Source: Datisca glomerata
Lineage: Eukaryota > Streptophyta > Magnoliopsida > Cucurbitales > Datiscaceae
Reading direction: 5' to 3'
Assembly (NCBI GenBank): GCA_003255025.1
Contig: QANY01008571.1
Coordinates: 310,001-374,000 of the forward strand
DNA: 64,000 nt
How positions within the stretch are numbered: the stretch's first letter is position 1; every line of letters starts with the position of its first letter. Shown piece by piece: positions 1 to 11,760 of this stretch. The position numbers and the translations under genes were made by a program. Below the pieces are notes generated by a model. That model had not been told where the DNA came from and did not search any database. It was given only the letters and a program-made list of their open reading frames with translations.

Positions 1-1400
1 AAAGATGTAAGGCCATGAAAAGTTTTGACTTTAGTAATTGTTTTTTGTCTTGGCCACAACTTCACTGCCTCAACCTTAGCTTCATCTACCTGCAATCCAT
101 CTCTAGAAACTACATACCCCCAAAACAACACCTTAAGGAGCACAACTAAAACCTCTTTTACATGCTGCAAATGTTCTTCAGAGTTAGTGCTATAAATCAG
201 AATATCATCAAAATATACTACCACGAATCTGCCAATAAAAGCTTTAACAACTGATTCATCACACACATAAATGTGCTAGGGGCATTAGACAACCCAAAAG
301 GCATCACAAACCACTCATACAACCCATCATGGGTTTTAAAAGCTGTTTTCCACTCATCCTCAGGCTTAACCCAAATCTGGTAGCAACCACTCTTTAAATA
401 AAGTTTAGTGAACACTATAGCTCCACTAATTTGATCTAATAAATCATCTGAGTGGGGAATAAGAAACCGATACCTGACAGTAATTTTTTTCATGACCTTA
501 TTATCCACACTCATTCACCATGAATCATCTTTCTTGGGCGTCATAAGGCTAGTACATCACATGGGCTCATACTCTCTGATATGCCCCATTGGCCAACAAC
601 TCCTTGACCTGTCTACGCAATGCCTTATACTCTATTGGACTTATCCTGTAGTATGGCCTGTTGGTAAAAACTGCACCGGGAACAAGATCTATATGGTGTT
701 GTATATCACGTAATGGTGGCAATCCATCTGGTAATTCATATGGAAACATATTGGAAAATTCCACCAACAAAGGAGCCATGCTACATCTGGATTTATTATA
801 GACTCTACAACCTTCTTTCTAATCAATACAAATACTATCTTTGAATCCTGCAATTCCTCATCAAATTTAGCCAAAGACAATAAACGCGTACTAGTCCTTG
901 CGGCTAGGGATTTATCTATTGGTTTATTGGGCATTAACACAATTTTAACCCTTTAAACATATTAGCTCACTCGTCATGGGCCACATTTCGATCATACGCC
1001 CAAGGTCGACCTAGTAACAAATGACAAGTATCCATGGTCACCACATCACACCAAACATCATCTCTATATTTTTATCCAATAGAAAATGCAATGAGAGCAC
1101 ATTTTGAAACTCTTACCTCAGCACCTTTTTGAGCAAGGTTAGTTTGTAAGAATTGAGATGTTTTTCGATCTTAATATTCAGCTTATATACCACCTCTTCT
1201 GAAATTATATTTTCGCAACTACCAGGGTCAATCACGAAACAACACACCTTTCCCAGGATGGTACAAGTAGACTGGAAAATATTACTCCTCAACTAGTCAT
1301 CCTCAGGTACTGTTTTAGGTGTCAAGTACAACCTCCTAACAACCAATGCAATCCCCACATCACCTATAACAACCTTCTCATCATCTGTCTGTTCCACATC
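1..1400 (-). pseudogene. Ty3/Gypsy pol remnant (protease, reverse transcriptase)
   Basis: Read leftwards, this is the protease and reverse-transcriptase part of a Gypsy retrotransposon. Around 1150-1310 a retropepsin-like stretch reads CCFVIDPGSCENIISEE, where the usual active-site DSGS has become DPGS. HLLLGRPW follows near 1010-1040. RT begins at about 780 (MAPLLVEFSNMFPYELPDGL) and continues with [19 protein letters not shown] and [18 protein letters not shown] at 218-514, then the catalytic YFDDILIYST at about 185-235 and LFWGYVVSRDGLQVDEAKVE at about 70-120. Several stops and frame changes separate the pieces (for example at about 565 and 950-990), so it is dead. The rest of pol and the distal LTR lie outside the window. 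Sure of the class; the clade is probably a chromovirus, by inference from its tRNA-Met-like PBS. Confidence 0.9.
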
Positions 1401-2490
1401 AAAACTTGGATGTTCAGTAATTTATGCCTTCTCATCATCACCTTCATCCATTTTAGCAAACAGTGCCCTCTTGTCAGCCTTTTTACAATTAGACTACCTA
1501 TGTCCAAGTTCACTATAAATAAAAAACTTCATAGTACTATTGCCCACACATTTGTTAAACTGACTTCAATCATCCTTACTACCCATCCCACTTGTATTAA
1601 CGTTAGTGGTACCACTAAATCCACTACCACCACTAGCACGACGCGATTGTTTCTCCACCATCAAGGCTCTATGATGTGCCTCTGACATAGACACAAGATC
1701 AAACATGTTAATGGTATCATAAATCTGATCCCTCAACCCTCCAATATATTGCGCTACCAACTACTCCACTATTTCCTGTATTTCATTTCTAGCCATCAAT
1801 TGATAAATTAAGTAGTATAATTATCCACAATCTCGAACCTTGTTTCAAATTCTACAACATTTGATACAAAACTCGCTGGTAATTATAAGGAAAAACTACA
1901 GCTCACAGTTGTTTCTTCATCTTTTCCCAGGAAAATTTTTTGAATTACCCAACCTAGTACGAGATAGCTTCAATTGCTATCACCACGATGTATCCCCCCC
2001 ACACAATCTAGTCACTACCAAATGTACTCGTTTGTTTTCTAGCAGCCCTTTGAAATCTAAAATCTCCACAACAATCGCCAACCAATCAAGGAACTCTTCA
2101 GCCTGAAGACTGCCATGAAGTTCTGGTATTTCAGTTCTCATACCAGCCTCCCACCGTATATTGTCCTCTTCTATTAGGACTCTCTGCCGTCTATGATGAA
2201 TCTATGGAATGTCCTCGTAGTATTCTCCTTCTTTTTCGCCATCTGTATCGTCTATCCAATCTCCCTGCTTTCTTGGATTTCGTGGTTCGGGCGTATTCCT
2301 CCTATTCTGATTCCCCATCATGTTAACCATCCTCTCGATCATCTGTTCCAACATCCGTTCCATTCGTTGGCTACCCGATTCGATGTCCTAACTGAGCACC
2401 ATCATCACGCTCATAAACCTCCTCAACTTGCTGCTGTCGCTGTTGATTTTGCCTTGGTGCCATTAATAATATGGATCAATTTTAGCTTTG
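1400..2490 (-). pseudogene. Gypsy gag remnant
   Basis: This lies between the protease of the same element and its primer-binding site, which is where gag belongs. A short open piece at 1566-1760 (minus) reads VAQYIGGLRDQIYDTINMFD followed by SMSEAHHRALMVEKQ, the pattern of the C-terminal half of the plant retrotransposon gag domain (YIGGL...I...). The remainder toward 2490 is broken by stops; its complement is rich in hydrophilic codons, as expected for a gag N-terminus. No intact zinc knuckle was found. The function would have been the capsid of the virus-like particle; it is inactive here. Confidence 0.7.
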
Positions 2491-2497
2491 ATTTCAA
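2470..2497 (-). other. Decayed primer-binding site of the Gypsy element
   Basis: Directly inside the LTR end at 2499, the minus strand reads GTTGAAATCAAAGCTA. This resembles the plant tRNA-iMet primer-binding site (TGGTATCAGAGC) with a few substitutions. Its position next to the LTR boundary supports the call; the match itself is imperfect. Confidence 0.55.
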
Positions 2498-2498
2498 C

Positions 2499-3007
2499 TG
2501 ATGTAGCGGAAAGCCTCGAAAAAACTCTAACAATACTGAAAGTTGTTGAATCACGTGCGATTACTAGCAATTGACCTTTCAAAACATGTTGAATTCTAAG
2601 ATTACCAGTATTTAGGCAACAATTACGTTGATTCACAAAGAATACTGAAAATTAGAATAAAGGGGAAAACGTTTCTCATCAATATCAAAACTATCTCAAA
2701 CAACCAAATAAAAATGAATTTATACTGTTCAGAAAAGCCTAAAATTAACAACGATGGAAAATTATGAAAAGAACCCCAAAATTGCATACAAAACCTTTTT
2801 TAGGCCTTCGAAAGTTCTTAAAACAATATTTTTGTACCCGAAACTGAACTGCTACCATTTCACATGTAGATCTCTGAATAAATTTCGATTTGATATCTTA
2901 CGGGTCATGTGGTTCAACCCGAGTCAATAGTTACGCTACTCGAAAGTTGGTCTGTGAGTGCACGATTCATTTGTTTAAGAAATTTCAAAGCTGCACCGTC
3001 CGCATCA
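2499..3007 (-). repeat. LTR (5' LTR of the left-edge Gypsy element, family A)
   Basis: On the plus strand it starts TGATGTAGCGGAA and ends CGTCCGCATCA, so the termini form TGATG...CATCA. It aligns along its whole length with the reverse complement of 59149-59639 (shared blocks include the ends, ATCTCTGAATAAATTT and TTTGATATCTTAC) and with the start of a further copy at 63945. About 509 bp. The outer flank is gtttc (3008-3012); the partner LTR is outside the window, so a target duplication cannot be checked. Confidence 0.9.
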
Positions 3008-3555
3008 GTTTCTCCGTGGAACTCGCGTGAGAGAGGGAGATGGGAGAGAACTAATTCTGTTGTAATTTGCTATGTATATCATAAGGGCTAGTTTTGGTAA
3101 TTACTATTTTAGTTAATGGGTTATATATTAGTTGGTAGGCCATTCTTACAGTTTCTATCATCTAGGGGTGATTGTTGTTAAATATTTATATAATAGGACT
3201 ACTCATGCCAAAAACCCAATATTTAAACCCAATAATTTTTTTGTGTTTGTTTGTTTTGCTTTTTATTTTGTTTATTAAAGTTGTATTAAATTAGTATTAT
3301 AATAATATATAGAAAATAAAAATGAATAAATTGAACTCTAATATTTTAAATAATAAATATGATGATGGAATTTTATTAAACTGGTGTTTAGTTAAAAAAA
3401 TAAGAGTAAATATTGATAATATTTATTAAAAAGTTGATAAAATTGTTATCGTGACTTTAAAAATGAAAATAATAGTAATAATTTTCTTTGAATTGCTAAA
3501 TTTAAAAAACAATCCACCGTGACATTGCGACGTGTTGCCTAACTTCTGTTAGGTC
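3008..3555. other. AT-rich intergenic DNA, no gene seen
   Basis: About 550 bases of mostly A/T sequence with no coding signal or recognised repeat. Confidence 0.6.
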
Positions 3556-3822
3556 TTATTTATGTGTTATAGCGATCGCGGCCCAACAGAGACCTCTTTG
3601 TCTCTGTTTATTTAGTATCACCCCCTCTCGATGGAGTCCATCCTCAATGTCTAGCACCCTACCTATTATTTTCCGATTACGGCATTCTAAAGGCATATCA
3701 TGTAATTGTATCCATAAGGAACTCATCCTAAACTCTACATTTTTCAGATTCAGCCCTTTATGCCATTGTTGTAGAACAAAGAGAGAGAGAGAGAGTGCAA
3801 CGACCCCAACCGTACCTGACAA
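3556..3822 (-). pseudogene. LINE ORF1 fragment (DUF4283-like)
   Basis: The minus strand has an 88-codon open stretch containing QQWHKGLNLKNVEFRMSSLW, then IQLHDMPLECRNRKIIGRVL. This matches the usual layout of the DUF4283 domain of plant LINE ORF1 proteins (W..Q.W...., then W.Q...LP.E......IG..LG). It is an isolated piece: nothing of ORF2 adjoins it. A GA-rich tract (3779-3795) lies within its start. It could be a relic of a solo 5' LINE fragment or of a gene carrying the same domain; the short length leaves the source open. Confidence 0.6.
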
Positions 3823-3867
3823 CTACCAATGACTTGTTCTCGTGATGACCCCAACCGTACGTGATAA
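3802..3867. repeat. Short duplicated motif
   Basis: The motif GACCCCAACCGTAC followed by sTGAyAAC occurs at 3802 and again at 3847, a 45-bp offset. The two copies differ by two bases. Confidence 0.7.
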
Positions 3868-3906
3868 CACATTTGTTGTTAGCCTGAGAAACCAATTCAT
3901 TTACTA

Positions 3907-4215
3907 ATGGGTTTTCTCCTTTTCCATCTTCTTATTTCCTTCTCACTTCCGCTACCAATTTTATTAAATGCTCAAGCTAATGGTATCATCCCTGTACTTG
4001 CTCAACTAAATGCCTCACAGAACTCTTTCTGGTCCTCACCTTCTTCTGACTTCGCCTTTGGCTTTCAGCAACTAGGAAGCAAGGATCTCTTCTTGCTTGC
4101 CATTTGGTATGCAAAAAAATACCTGAGAAAACCATAGTTTGGTATTGTAATCAGAGCAATCCTGTGGTGAAAGGCTCAAAAGTGGAGCTTACTACTGATG
4201 GTATACTAAGATATA
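3907..4215 (+). pseudogene. G-type lectin receptor-like kinase (LECRK) N-terminal fragment, frameshifted
   Basis: The ATG at 3907 opens a hydrophobic signal peptide (LLFHLLISFSLPLPILLNAQ), followed by mature sequence of the B-lectin domain: SFWSSPSSDFAFGFQQLGSK, then DLFLLAIWY. This is the pattern of G-type lectin S-receptor-like kinases of the LECRK group. At about 4113 a run of A shifts the frame. The next frame continues IPEKTIVWYCNQSNPVVKGS and KVELTTDG, which completes the lectin motif, until an (AT)n tract at about 4210 ends the homology. The kinase and transmembrane parts are absent. The family is a plasma-membrane receptor used in defence signalling; this copy is a truncated pseudogene. 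Its frameshift and abrupt end at a microsatellite argue against a working exon. Confidence 0.85.
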
Positions 4216-4320
4216 TATATATATATATATATATACCATAATATATTTTAATATACCATCAATATAGCCTAGTATATTTTTATATACCATATGTTATAAT
4301 TATATATCATGAAGAGAAAT
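4210..4320. repeat. (AT)n microsatellite and ATATACCAT repeats
   Basis: An uninterrupted AT run at about 4210-4235 is followed by several copies of TATACCAT in AT-rich sequence. Confidence 0.9.
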
Positions 4321-5738
4321 CACTAGTACAAACTTCTTCCCATACCCAAACCCGTATTCTCCTTCTCTTATTCACCTGTCACTCTCTGAAATTTTAGAAA
4401 TCTAGAAATCAAACAAAAAAACTAAAAAATCATACAATAAATTGATGAGAAATCCATAAAATCAAGAAAACTAAAAATCATACACACGTCAAACTAGAAA
4501 AAATAGACCATGAGACCGAAAAACAGACCACGAATGGAGAGAGTGCAGAAGGGAGAGTAGATGAAAGGAGCAGACGAATGGAGAAGAAGAAAGAAGAAAG
4601 AGGCAAAGAAGAAAGAAGCAGAAAAGATGAAGAGAGCAGACCAAGATGAAGAGAGAAAAGAAAGATGCAGAGACGAAGGAAAAAAGACGAAGGGAGAAAA
4701 GATGAAGGAAAATTCAGCCATATGTGTATATATAGGAAACTTTTTGGTCATTTTCTAAACAGTAAAAAAATGGCGTAGAAACCTAATCTTCCCAAAGTTT
4801 AAAGTGCTCCAATTTCTCATTCATGTAAGCTTGATGTAAGCGTCTGGTTTTAAGGGAACATTGCGTTATCGGGCCACTTTGGTATCGAGTACCTTGAATG
4901 TGTTCAACAATATTATTCGAATAACACATTTAAGGTACCTGCAACACATTTGTGATATTTTACTGTGGGTATCTCAAAAGTGTTGTTGGTAACTCACTGT
5001 TTGTTCAGCACATTTGAGTCACTCTCTCAGTCACACATTTAAGGTATACTGATACCATACCGACTTGGTACCGTAGATTTTTCCACGATTTTAAAGTACA
5101 TGAACAATATAGATATGACTTAATTTTGATTATGTTTGTATGGAATTATATAATAAAAAATAAAAATATATTAGACAACTTAAGTTTCAGTTTGGGTTTA
5201 AAATTTGACAAAATTTAGAACCAAATCAAAACTTCAGTTCTTTAATTTTTTAAAACTAAACTGAACCAAAGACACCTAAAATAATTACTGGACTGAAATT
5301 TCCAGTTCGATACAAATTTGTACACTCCTAAGAGCCATAAATTCCTCAATCTTGTTTTTCTCCTTTTTGGAAAGAATTAAAGAGTTAAAATGAATGAAGT
5401 TCATAATCAATTTGCTTCAACATCTCTCAAAATAGAAAGAGCTAATTTATCTTATTGGTTTAATCCATTAACAACTCAAATTCTTTCCACACTTCATCTA
5501 TGTTTTTTTAATTGACGATGCTATAATTTTATATTGTTGTTCAAATGCACTTGCTCATACCCAGAATATCTAGATATTCATTTATCTACTTCTCTATATT
5601 TGCTAATGAGGGCGATGCCACCCTTATAAGCAACATATAATGTACATTGCTAATGTACATTATCTGTTTTTTCTAAATTGAGAATGCATTAAGAGATTAA
5701 TCTAGAATACAGAAGTCCTCCACAATAGAAGGAGTAGT
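4321..5738. other. Non-coding region; purine-rich tract, inverted repeat, AT-rich DNA
   Basis: No gene is supported. At 4555-4715 there is a GA-rich tract whose open frames on both strands are low-complexity artefacts. At 4890-4937 there is an inverted repeat with 15-bp arms. At 5180-5330 there are degenerate GAACTGAA/TTCAGTTT motifs ending in a GTACACTCC-type sequence, similar in style to the cluster at 62.6-63.06 kb. Confidence 0.5.
4890..4937. repeat. Inverted repeat (15-bp arms)
   Basis: TACCTTGAATGTGTT (4890-4904) pairs with AACACATTTAAGGTA (4923-4937) with one mismatch, separated by 18 bases. Further ACACATTTAAGGTA-type copies follow near 5034-5047. Confidence 0.75.
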
Positions 5739-5739
5739 T

Positions 5740-8700
5740 CCAAACCAACAAACAGAAGATGAAATAAAAGCATCATAACAAGATTATCTATCTGCAACTC
5801 AATTAAATTTACTGTTAACATGCTTAATACTAAAATTAAAAAAAGGAAGTTCATACTTGATAGCATAAAAAACATTGCTCGTTTCAGTATTCAGCTCGGT
5901 GGAGGAATAGACGCCTACTTGAGCTTTACTGGAGTCAGTTTCGATAAGATATATCGATATGTTATTCCTTCGAGCAAACCTGATACCTTCGAGAATTGTC
6001 AAGCACCCGGCCAAGAAGACATCATAAAAGGCTTCTATGAAAATAGAGCAAGTTGCAAGCACCAAACTTGAGGAATCTCTTATGACCGCACCTAGACCAG
6101 TACCAATTAAAGAAACTGAAGCATCCACATTGATTTTGAGTGTTCCTGGACCAGGCTGAATCCATATCTCTTCACTGCCACAAGCAACTTTCAAAGGACT
6201 GATATTTAATGGGTGCACTTTATTCCACTCTTGAAGGAAATTGTCAGATCTTTCAATGATCTCCTTGCTTTCCATCCTGCAATTCCTTTTCAACCAAGTA
6301 TTCTTGGAGTACCACACAACCAAATATATACAAGTTATAAAAGATAATTTTTGGTGTGGGAGATCAAAGAAATTCCTTTCCAGAGCATCCATAGGGGCTC
6401 CTTAGTCCAAAAATTGTATCTTGAATGATCCCTTATCATATTAGAAGCCAACGACCATACATTCTTAACACATGAGCAAGTAAATAGAGCCTGAGCAATA
6501 GTTTCAATATTTCCACAGAAAGGACATTCTCCAGAATTTCCAATTCCTCTTTTGGAGAGGTTGTAGAGGGTGGGTAAAATGTTTCTAGTGACCTTCCAAA
6601 GGAAAATTTTTACATTTAAAGGAAGATGTAGATTCCATAATTTTTTTCACCAAGGGAGGAGCTTTGAACAAGATCCACCAGTATCCATTTTCCTATTAAG
6701 AGCAACCTAATAGCCACTCTTAACAGTATAATTCCCATCAGAATTAAAGTTCCATATTAGCTTGTCTTTGGAGTTAGGTCTGACAAGTGGAAGTAAAATA
6801 TTTAGATGCACATCATCTTTATGAAAGATGGTCTCAAGATGAATCTTATATCATATATTCCCAATAATCAAATATGTCACTTTAAGGTTCAAAGGGGCTG
6901 GAAAGATACACAAAGGTTTGAAAGAAAATGGTTTTGAGATCCAAGGATCCGAACCTGCTACAATGTTAGTTCCATTACCTACACTCCACCTTAAACCTAT
7001 TGTTAAAACTTCCCCACCCCAAATGATGCTTCTTCAAATAGGAAAAGCATTACTATGACATTTGGCAGCTAAGAAGGATTAGGTTGTCGTATAATCCTTC
7101 AACATTGTTTGGCTATGGGGGCTTAATTAAAGTTAGGTAGATCTCTTAATCTCATCCCTCCCTCACTTTTGGTTTACATAGCTCTTTCCATTTAGGCCAA
7201 TGCATCTTCAACCCATTATCCTTAAATCCCCACAAAATATTACCCTAATTTTTTCTAAATGTTTGCGCACGCTTAGTGGGATCCAAAAATAATTCATGGC
7301 ATAGACTGGGAGAGCTTGGCAGTAGGCTTTGAGGAGAATTCCCGCCTCCACTGAGAACTGCTTCTCCTTCCATCTTTGAAGGAGTTTGGATAATTTATCC
7401 CTTAGATAGCCGAATAGGTCCTTCTTAGTGCGACCCAAAAATACTGGGAGCCCTAAGTAGGATTCTATTTTAAGGGCAAAGGGAATATTTAAAATTGAAG
7501 TGACTATAGAATTAAAGTGAGAGCTTTTGAATAAACTTACCAAAGTTAATACATTGACCTGAAGCTTTTGAATAAGCTTCCAAAACTTATTTGAGAGCTC
7601 TGTAGTACTTATGCATACCTTTAAAGAAAACAAGAAAATCATCAACAAAATGTAAATGGGAAATACGGGGACCCATTCTGCCAGTACGGGGACAACCAGG
7701 CAAACCTGTTTTAACAGTCTTACACAACATCGAGGATAATCCTTTTGAACACAAAATAACAAATGATGGGAGAGAGGGTCTCCCTGTCTAAGCCCCCTAT
7801 GAAGGATAAAAGCTGAAGTTTGCTTCCCATTAACAAGAATTGCCATCGATGTAAAAGTGACACATTTCATAACATTTCTAATAAAGGTAACATGAAAGTC
7901 AAGAGCCTCCGTAACTCCCTGAAGATGACTCCACTTAATTCGATCAAATGTCGTGCTCATATCTAATTTGGCAGCCACAAAACTATTTTTTCTTTTTTAC
8001 GGATTAACAAAGAACGCAAAACTTCAAAGCCAGCCAATACGTTTCCGTAATAAGATGGTTTTTTAAAGGAACTTTTATTTTCATATATAATGTCAGGGAG
8101 AACAATTTCTAGCCTATTAGAACTTGCTTTAGAGACAATTTTATATAAACCATTGTATAAACATATTGGTCTAAAATCTGCCACAACAGAAGGATCCGAA
8201 TTTTTGGGGACAAGAGTAAGAAGAGTAGAATTAATGTCAACTAAATTCATTCCATTATTCAAAAAATTCAAACAAAATTCAGTTACCTCAGTACCGATCA
8301 GGTCCTAGTATTTTTGATAAAAAGTAGCTGAGAATCTGTCTGGTCCAGGATTTTTTTAGGGATGCATAGCTTTGATTGCTTTCTCTACTTCCTCTATTGT
8401 AAATGGCTTAATCAGCTCCAAATTCATCTCATTGGTGACCTTTTTTTATGTATCTAAGGAGTGCAGACAAATTCTCCTATCTAGGTTCGGTTGTGGTGAA
8501 AATATCCTCGAAGTAGTTTACTGCAAGTAAGCAGAGAGATGTGTGTTCACCCACCCAGTTACCATTAGAATCAATCAACTTTACTATTTGGTTTTTACGC
8601 CTCCTCATCGATGCTTTAGCATGGAAGTATTTTGCATTAACATCCCCATAATTAAGCCAGTCATTTTTAGCTCTTTGTGACTAGTAAATTCCCTATTAGA

Positions 8701-9706
8701 ATAAAAGACTATCCAAGTCATCATGGTAACCTTTGAGCCGATTTTGATCCATTCTACCATCTAGACTCATAAGTGGCATCCAGTTTATTCTGACAGTCTG
8801 CTACTTTCTTTATAAAGTTAGCATATTTAGTCTTACTCCATTGCATCATTGCTGAGGCACATTGATTACGCCTATTCTAAATTTGTATAGGAGCTCTATT
8901 ACAAGCCATCTTTGACCACACATCTCTAATTACTTCTCTGCATTCTCCATCTTGAGTCAAATAATTCTCAAAGCTAAATCTTCTTCTACCATAAGTTTGC
9001 GAAGGGCTATTTTTAGAAATGAGATGAATATAGGCCTATGATCTAAGGAGAAGTAACCCAAATGGTAGACCATAACATTCGGGAATAGGTTTAACCAATC
9101 TTGGGACGCAAATCCCAAATCAATCCTTTCCAAGACTAATTCACCTTCCCCTCTGTTATTTGTCCATATGTGTACAAGGCCTCTAAATGGTAAAGCTATC
9201 AACCTACATTCCTCCAAGCACTCTCTAAAGGAGTCTATAGCAGAATCTTGTCTCCAAGTACCCCCAATATTGTCAGCGTGAGAGAGAATTTTGTTAAAAT
9301 ATCTTACTACTAACCATAGGACATTCATCATACATTTAAGTCTCCTCAATAAAGTCCATGATTGTTGTCTCATCCCACACTCTGGATTCTCATAAAATCT
9401 TGTTAACCTCCACATAGTTCCATTAGAATTAGATACAATTTCATCTATATGTCCCGGAGGTAAGTATTCAAAGAAAAGCTAAAGTCCTATTTCCATAAAA
9501 GAGCTAATCCCCAATCATACCATTTCTACAACAACAAAACGATTATGAAAGTCCAATAAATTCCTTATTTTTACAAAGCCCCTAGAGTCTAGCTTAGTTT
9601 CAGTTAAAATTACACAGGTGGGATCTTTAAGGGAGACGAGTCTCTTAACAGCTCGGATCCCCCGCAGGTTCCCAAGCCCCTGGGCGTTCCAGCTTAACAA
9701 ACTCAT
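5740..9706 (-). pseudogene. LINE ORF2 (endonuclease, reverse transcriptase, zf-RVT, RNase H), decayed
   Basis: This is a non-LTR retrotransposon polyprotein on the minus strand. It starts at the ATG at 9706 with MSLLSWNAQGLGNLRGIRAV, then ILTETKLDS, the N-terminus of the APE-type endonuclease. More endonuclease lies at 8957-9415 (RIDLGFASQDWLNLFPN). RT follows at 7208-8271: LVPKNSDPSVVADFRPICLYN, FDRIKWSHLQ, and GLRQGDPLSHHLLFC. Near 6400-6560 the zf-RVT region reads SGECPFCGNIETIAQALFTC. The C-terminal RNase H lies at 5799-6200 (GPGTLKINVDASV, GAVIRDSSS). Many stops and frame changes interrupt it. The complete domain order indicates an almost full-length insertion. The 3' end is uncertain; I find no clear A-tail. 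Confidence 0.9.
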
Positions 9707-11151
9707 TTTGAGTAGCGGGTCTGATCGTCAGAACCCGCTGCTGAGTTTTGAAAATTGAAGCTAACATAACAGACCAACCTTGGTTTTTTGGGAGCACCTG
9801 AAGTTGTGGACGAAGAGGTTCTTTTAGTTGTTGTGTGTGCGTGAGCTCCTCCTGTTCTCCTTCCTTTGCTACATAAAATCCTGGACCATTTTCTTGGTTG
9901 GGTGATATTAGATGAAGTGGCTGGATCTTCATTCTTATCTTGGAATTCGATTACGAGCTTAAGGAATTGCGATAACCCATTTGAACTTAAATTTTCTCCC
10001 CTTCGTTTGTTTGGGGGAGCCCAAATGGCTTGCTTGGCCTAAAGTACAAAGTTGGTATTTTCCTAGTATTAACTTAGGAGTAGAAGTCTCAAGACATTCC
10101 CCAACAAAAATCTATAGGTTTGACTTCATCTCCATGTCATTTCCCTCGTCCATGGGTCCCACGTCTACCGGACCTTTGTTAGTGTAATGATTATTGGACA
10201 AGACCTGGGGTGGCACCATTATTGAGTTATGATTCCAATTTGGATCAACAATGTTTGTGGTAAAGCCTCCTTTCGTCGGTCGGTCTGCTTTACTTGAGAT
10301 CTCCATTTTTGATCGAGCAGGGGACACCTTTCTCTTAGGAAACGATGACGAGGAAGAAGCCATTTTACTCTTTTTTTTTTGCCCCACTGGGTATTTTTTC
10401 TTTCTCCATTGTTCTCATCCATGGGGCATATTGATTTTTCTTGTTGTGTCCTACCAAACTATTCTCTAGGTCAATTTCACAGTCTTTGCTCAGATGATCA
10501 AGCTTCCCACACGTGTAGTAGAAGTTCGTCAGTTTTTCATGTTGAAATTTAACCTAGATATGATCCTGCTTATTTGGGACTCTGAGCTTTAAACCCCGAG
10601 GCAATGGAAGATCCGTATTTAGCCGAACCCGTATCCTTAAACATTCCCCCCAACATTCTCCATCCGGCCCTTGATCCATTTTAAGAAATTTCCCAATACA
10701 ATCACCTATCCACCTGCCCATAGCTTTGTTCATACATAAAATGGGGAGGTTTAAAACTCGGACCAATATGCTTAATTCATTTAAAACCATCTCTAAGGGT
10801 TGAGTGTATCCATTAATCTCGCTTAAAAGTATGAGTGATTTGTCAAAGTGTCAAGGTTCATTCCTTAGCACTCTTAGCTTGTTAACAAGAAGGCTAAAGA
10901 GAGTTAGGAATAAATTAGGCCCTAACTCTGTAATGGTGACCTTCCTCATTGTGCTCTATATAATTGGGATTGTGCAACGAAAAACATTTTTGTTGATATT
11001 CTTATGTGTTAAAATTTTAAATATAAGACAGAGGGAAGGATCCAATCATAGTTTCACCAATGGGATAATCATCTACCTCCAATACTTTCTCTTCCACTTA
11101 TGTAAGGGACAAATTTTTCCATTTTTTGGATATACTATCTACCGTCTCCAT
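9645..11151 (-). pseudogene. LINE ORF1 (DUF4283 / CCHC zinc-knuckle RNA-binding protein), decayed
   Basis: This is the partner of the adjacent ORF2. A plausible start at 11151 gives METVDSISKKWKNLSLT, typical of plant LINE ORF1. A stretch at 10554-10790 reads MNKAMGRWIGDCIGKFLKMD and LRIRVRLNTDLPLPRGLKL, the DUF4283/zf-CCHC_4 core, followed by FYYTCGKLDHLSKDC (10500-10560), a CX2CX4HX4C-like knuckle with its first Cys changed to Tyr. The last piece ends at 9645 and so overlaps the ORF2 start at 9706 by 62 bases. Internal stops make it non-functional. The role would be RNA binding in the LINE ribonucleoprotein. Confidence 0.85.
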
Positions 11152-11460
11152 TAGATTCAGATCAAAATCACTTGGGAAAAGTATCACTTTTTGGAGAAGA
11201 AGACACTGAAGCTTTCATAGAGAGAGAAGCTCATTTCAAGGTCGATCTTATTATTTTTATTGAGATCCTCGAGAAAAAAAAAAAGTAATTCGACGGCCTC
11301 ATGTACATTATCTATTTTGCAGAAAAAATTGCAACAAAATATTAGAATGTGAGGAGATTTAAGTCATATTTATATGCGTTTGACATAGAAAAAGTACCTT
11401 AAAAAAGGCATGCATCATAATCATCCCTGAAGCACAATTATTTTGAAATCCATCATGTGT

Positions 11461-11502
<42 letters not shown>

Positions 11503-11760
11503 NTATATATATATCTTTTTGGAAAAATTATAACATCTTCTATTTGTTGTTGTTTCAGTTTTTCGTTTTTGTTCATTTCATGTAATTTTTGTTCATTCAT
11601 TTTTCTTTCTATATATGTGTTACTTATTTTTTCTTACCTCCATTAGTGGATTATGACATAGCTTAATGAAAATTATCTTTTTTTTTTAGTTCAAATCTCA
11701 CAATTTAGTTTTAAGGAGAATGCAATCTTTTAGAGGAGACTGGAGGAGAGCGCCGTGTGA
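11152..11760. other. LINE 5' flank and AT/CT-rich spacer
   Basis: It includes an A-rich run (11275-11286), a (CT)n run at 11464-11495 and a (TA)n run to about 11514 that contains one undetermined base at 11503. No gene is seen. Confidence 0.6.
11464..11514. repeat. (CT)n(TA)n microsatellite with an N
   Basis: About 16 CT units run directly into TA units; base 11503 is called N, probably a polymorphic or slipped position. Confidence 0.95.

Noticed and set aside
4494..4758. Overlapping open frames on both strands, Lys/Glu-rich and Phe/Ser-rich
   Set aside because: Produced by a purine-rich simple-sequence tract; no family pattern or splice context.
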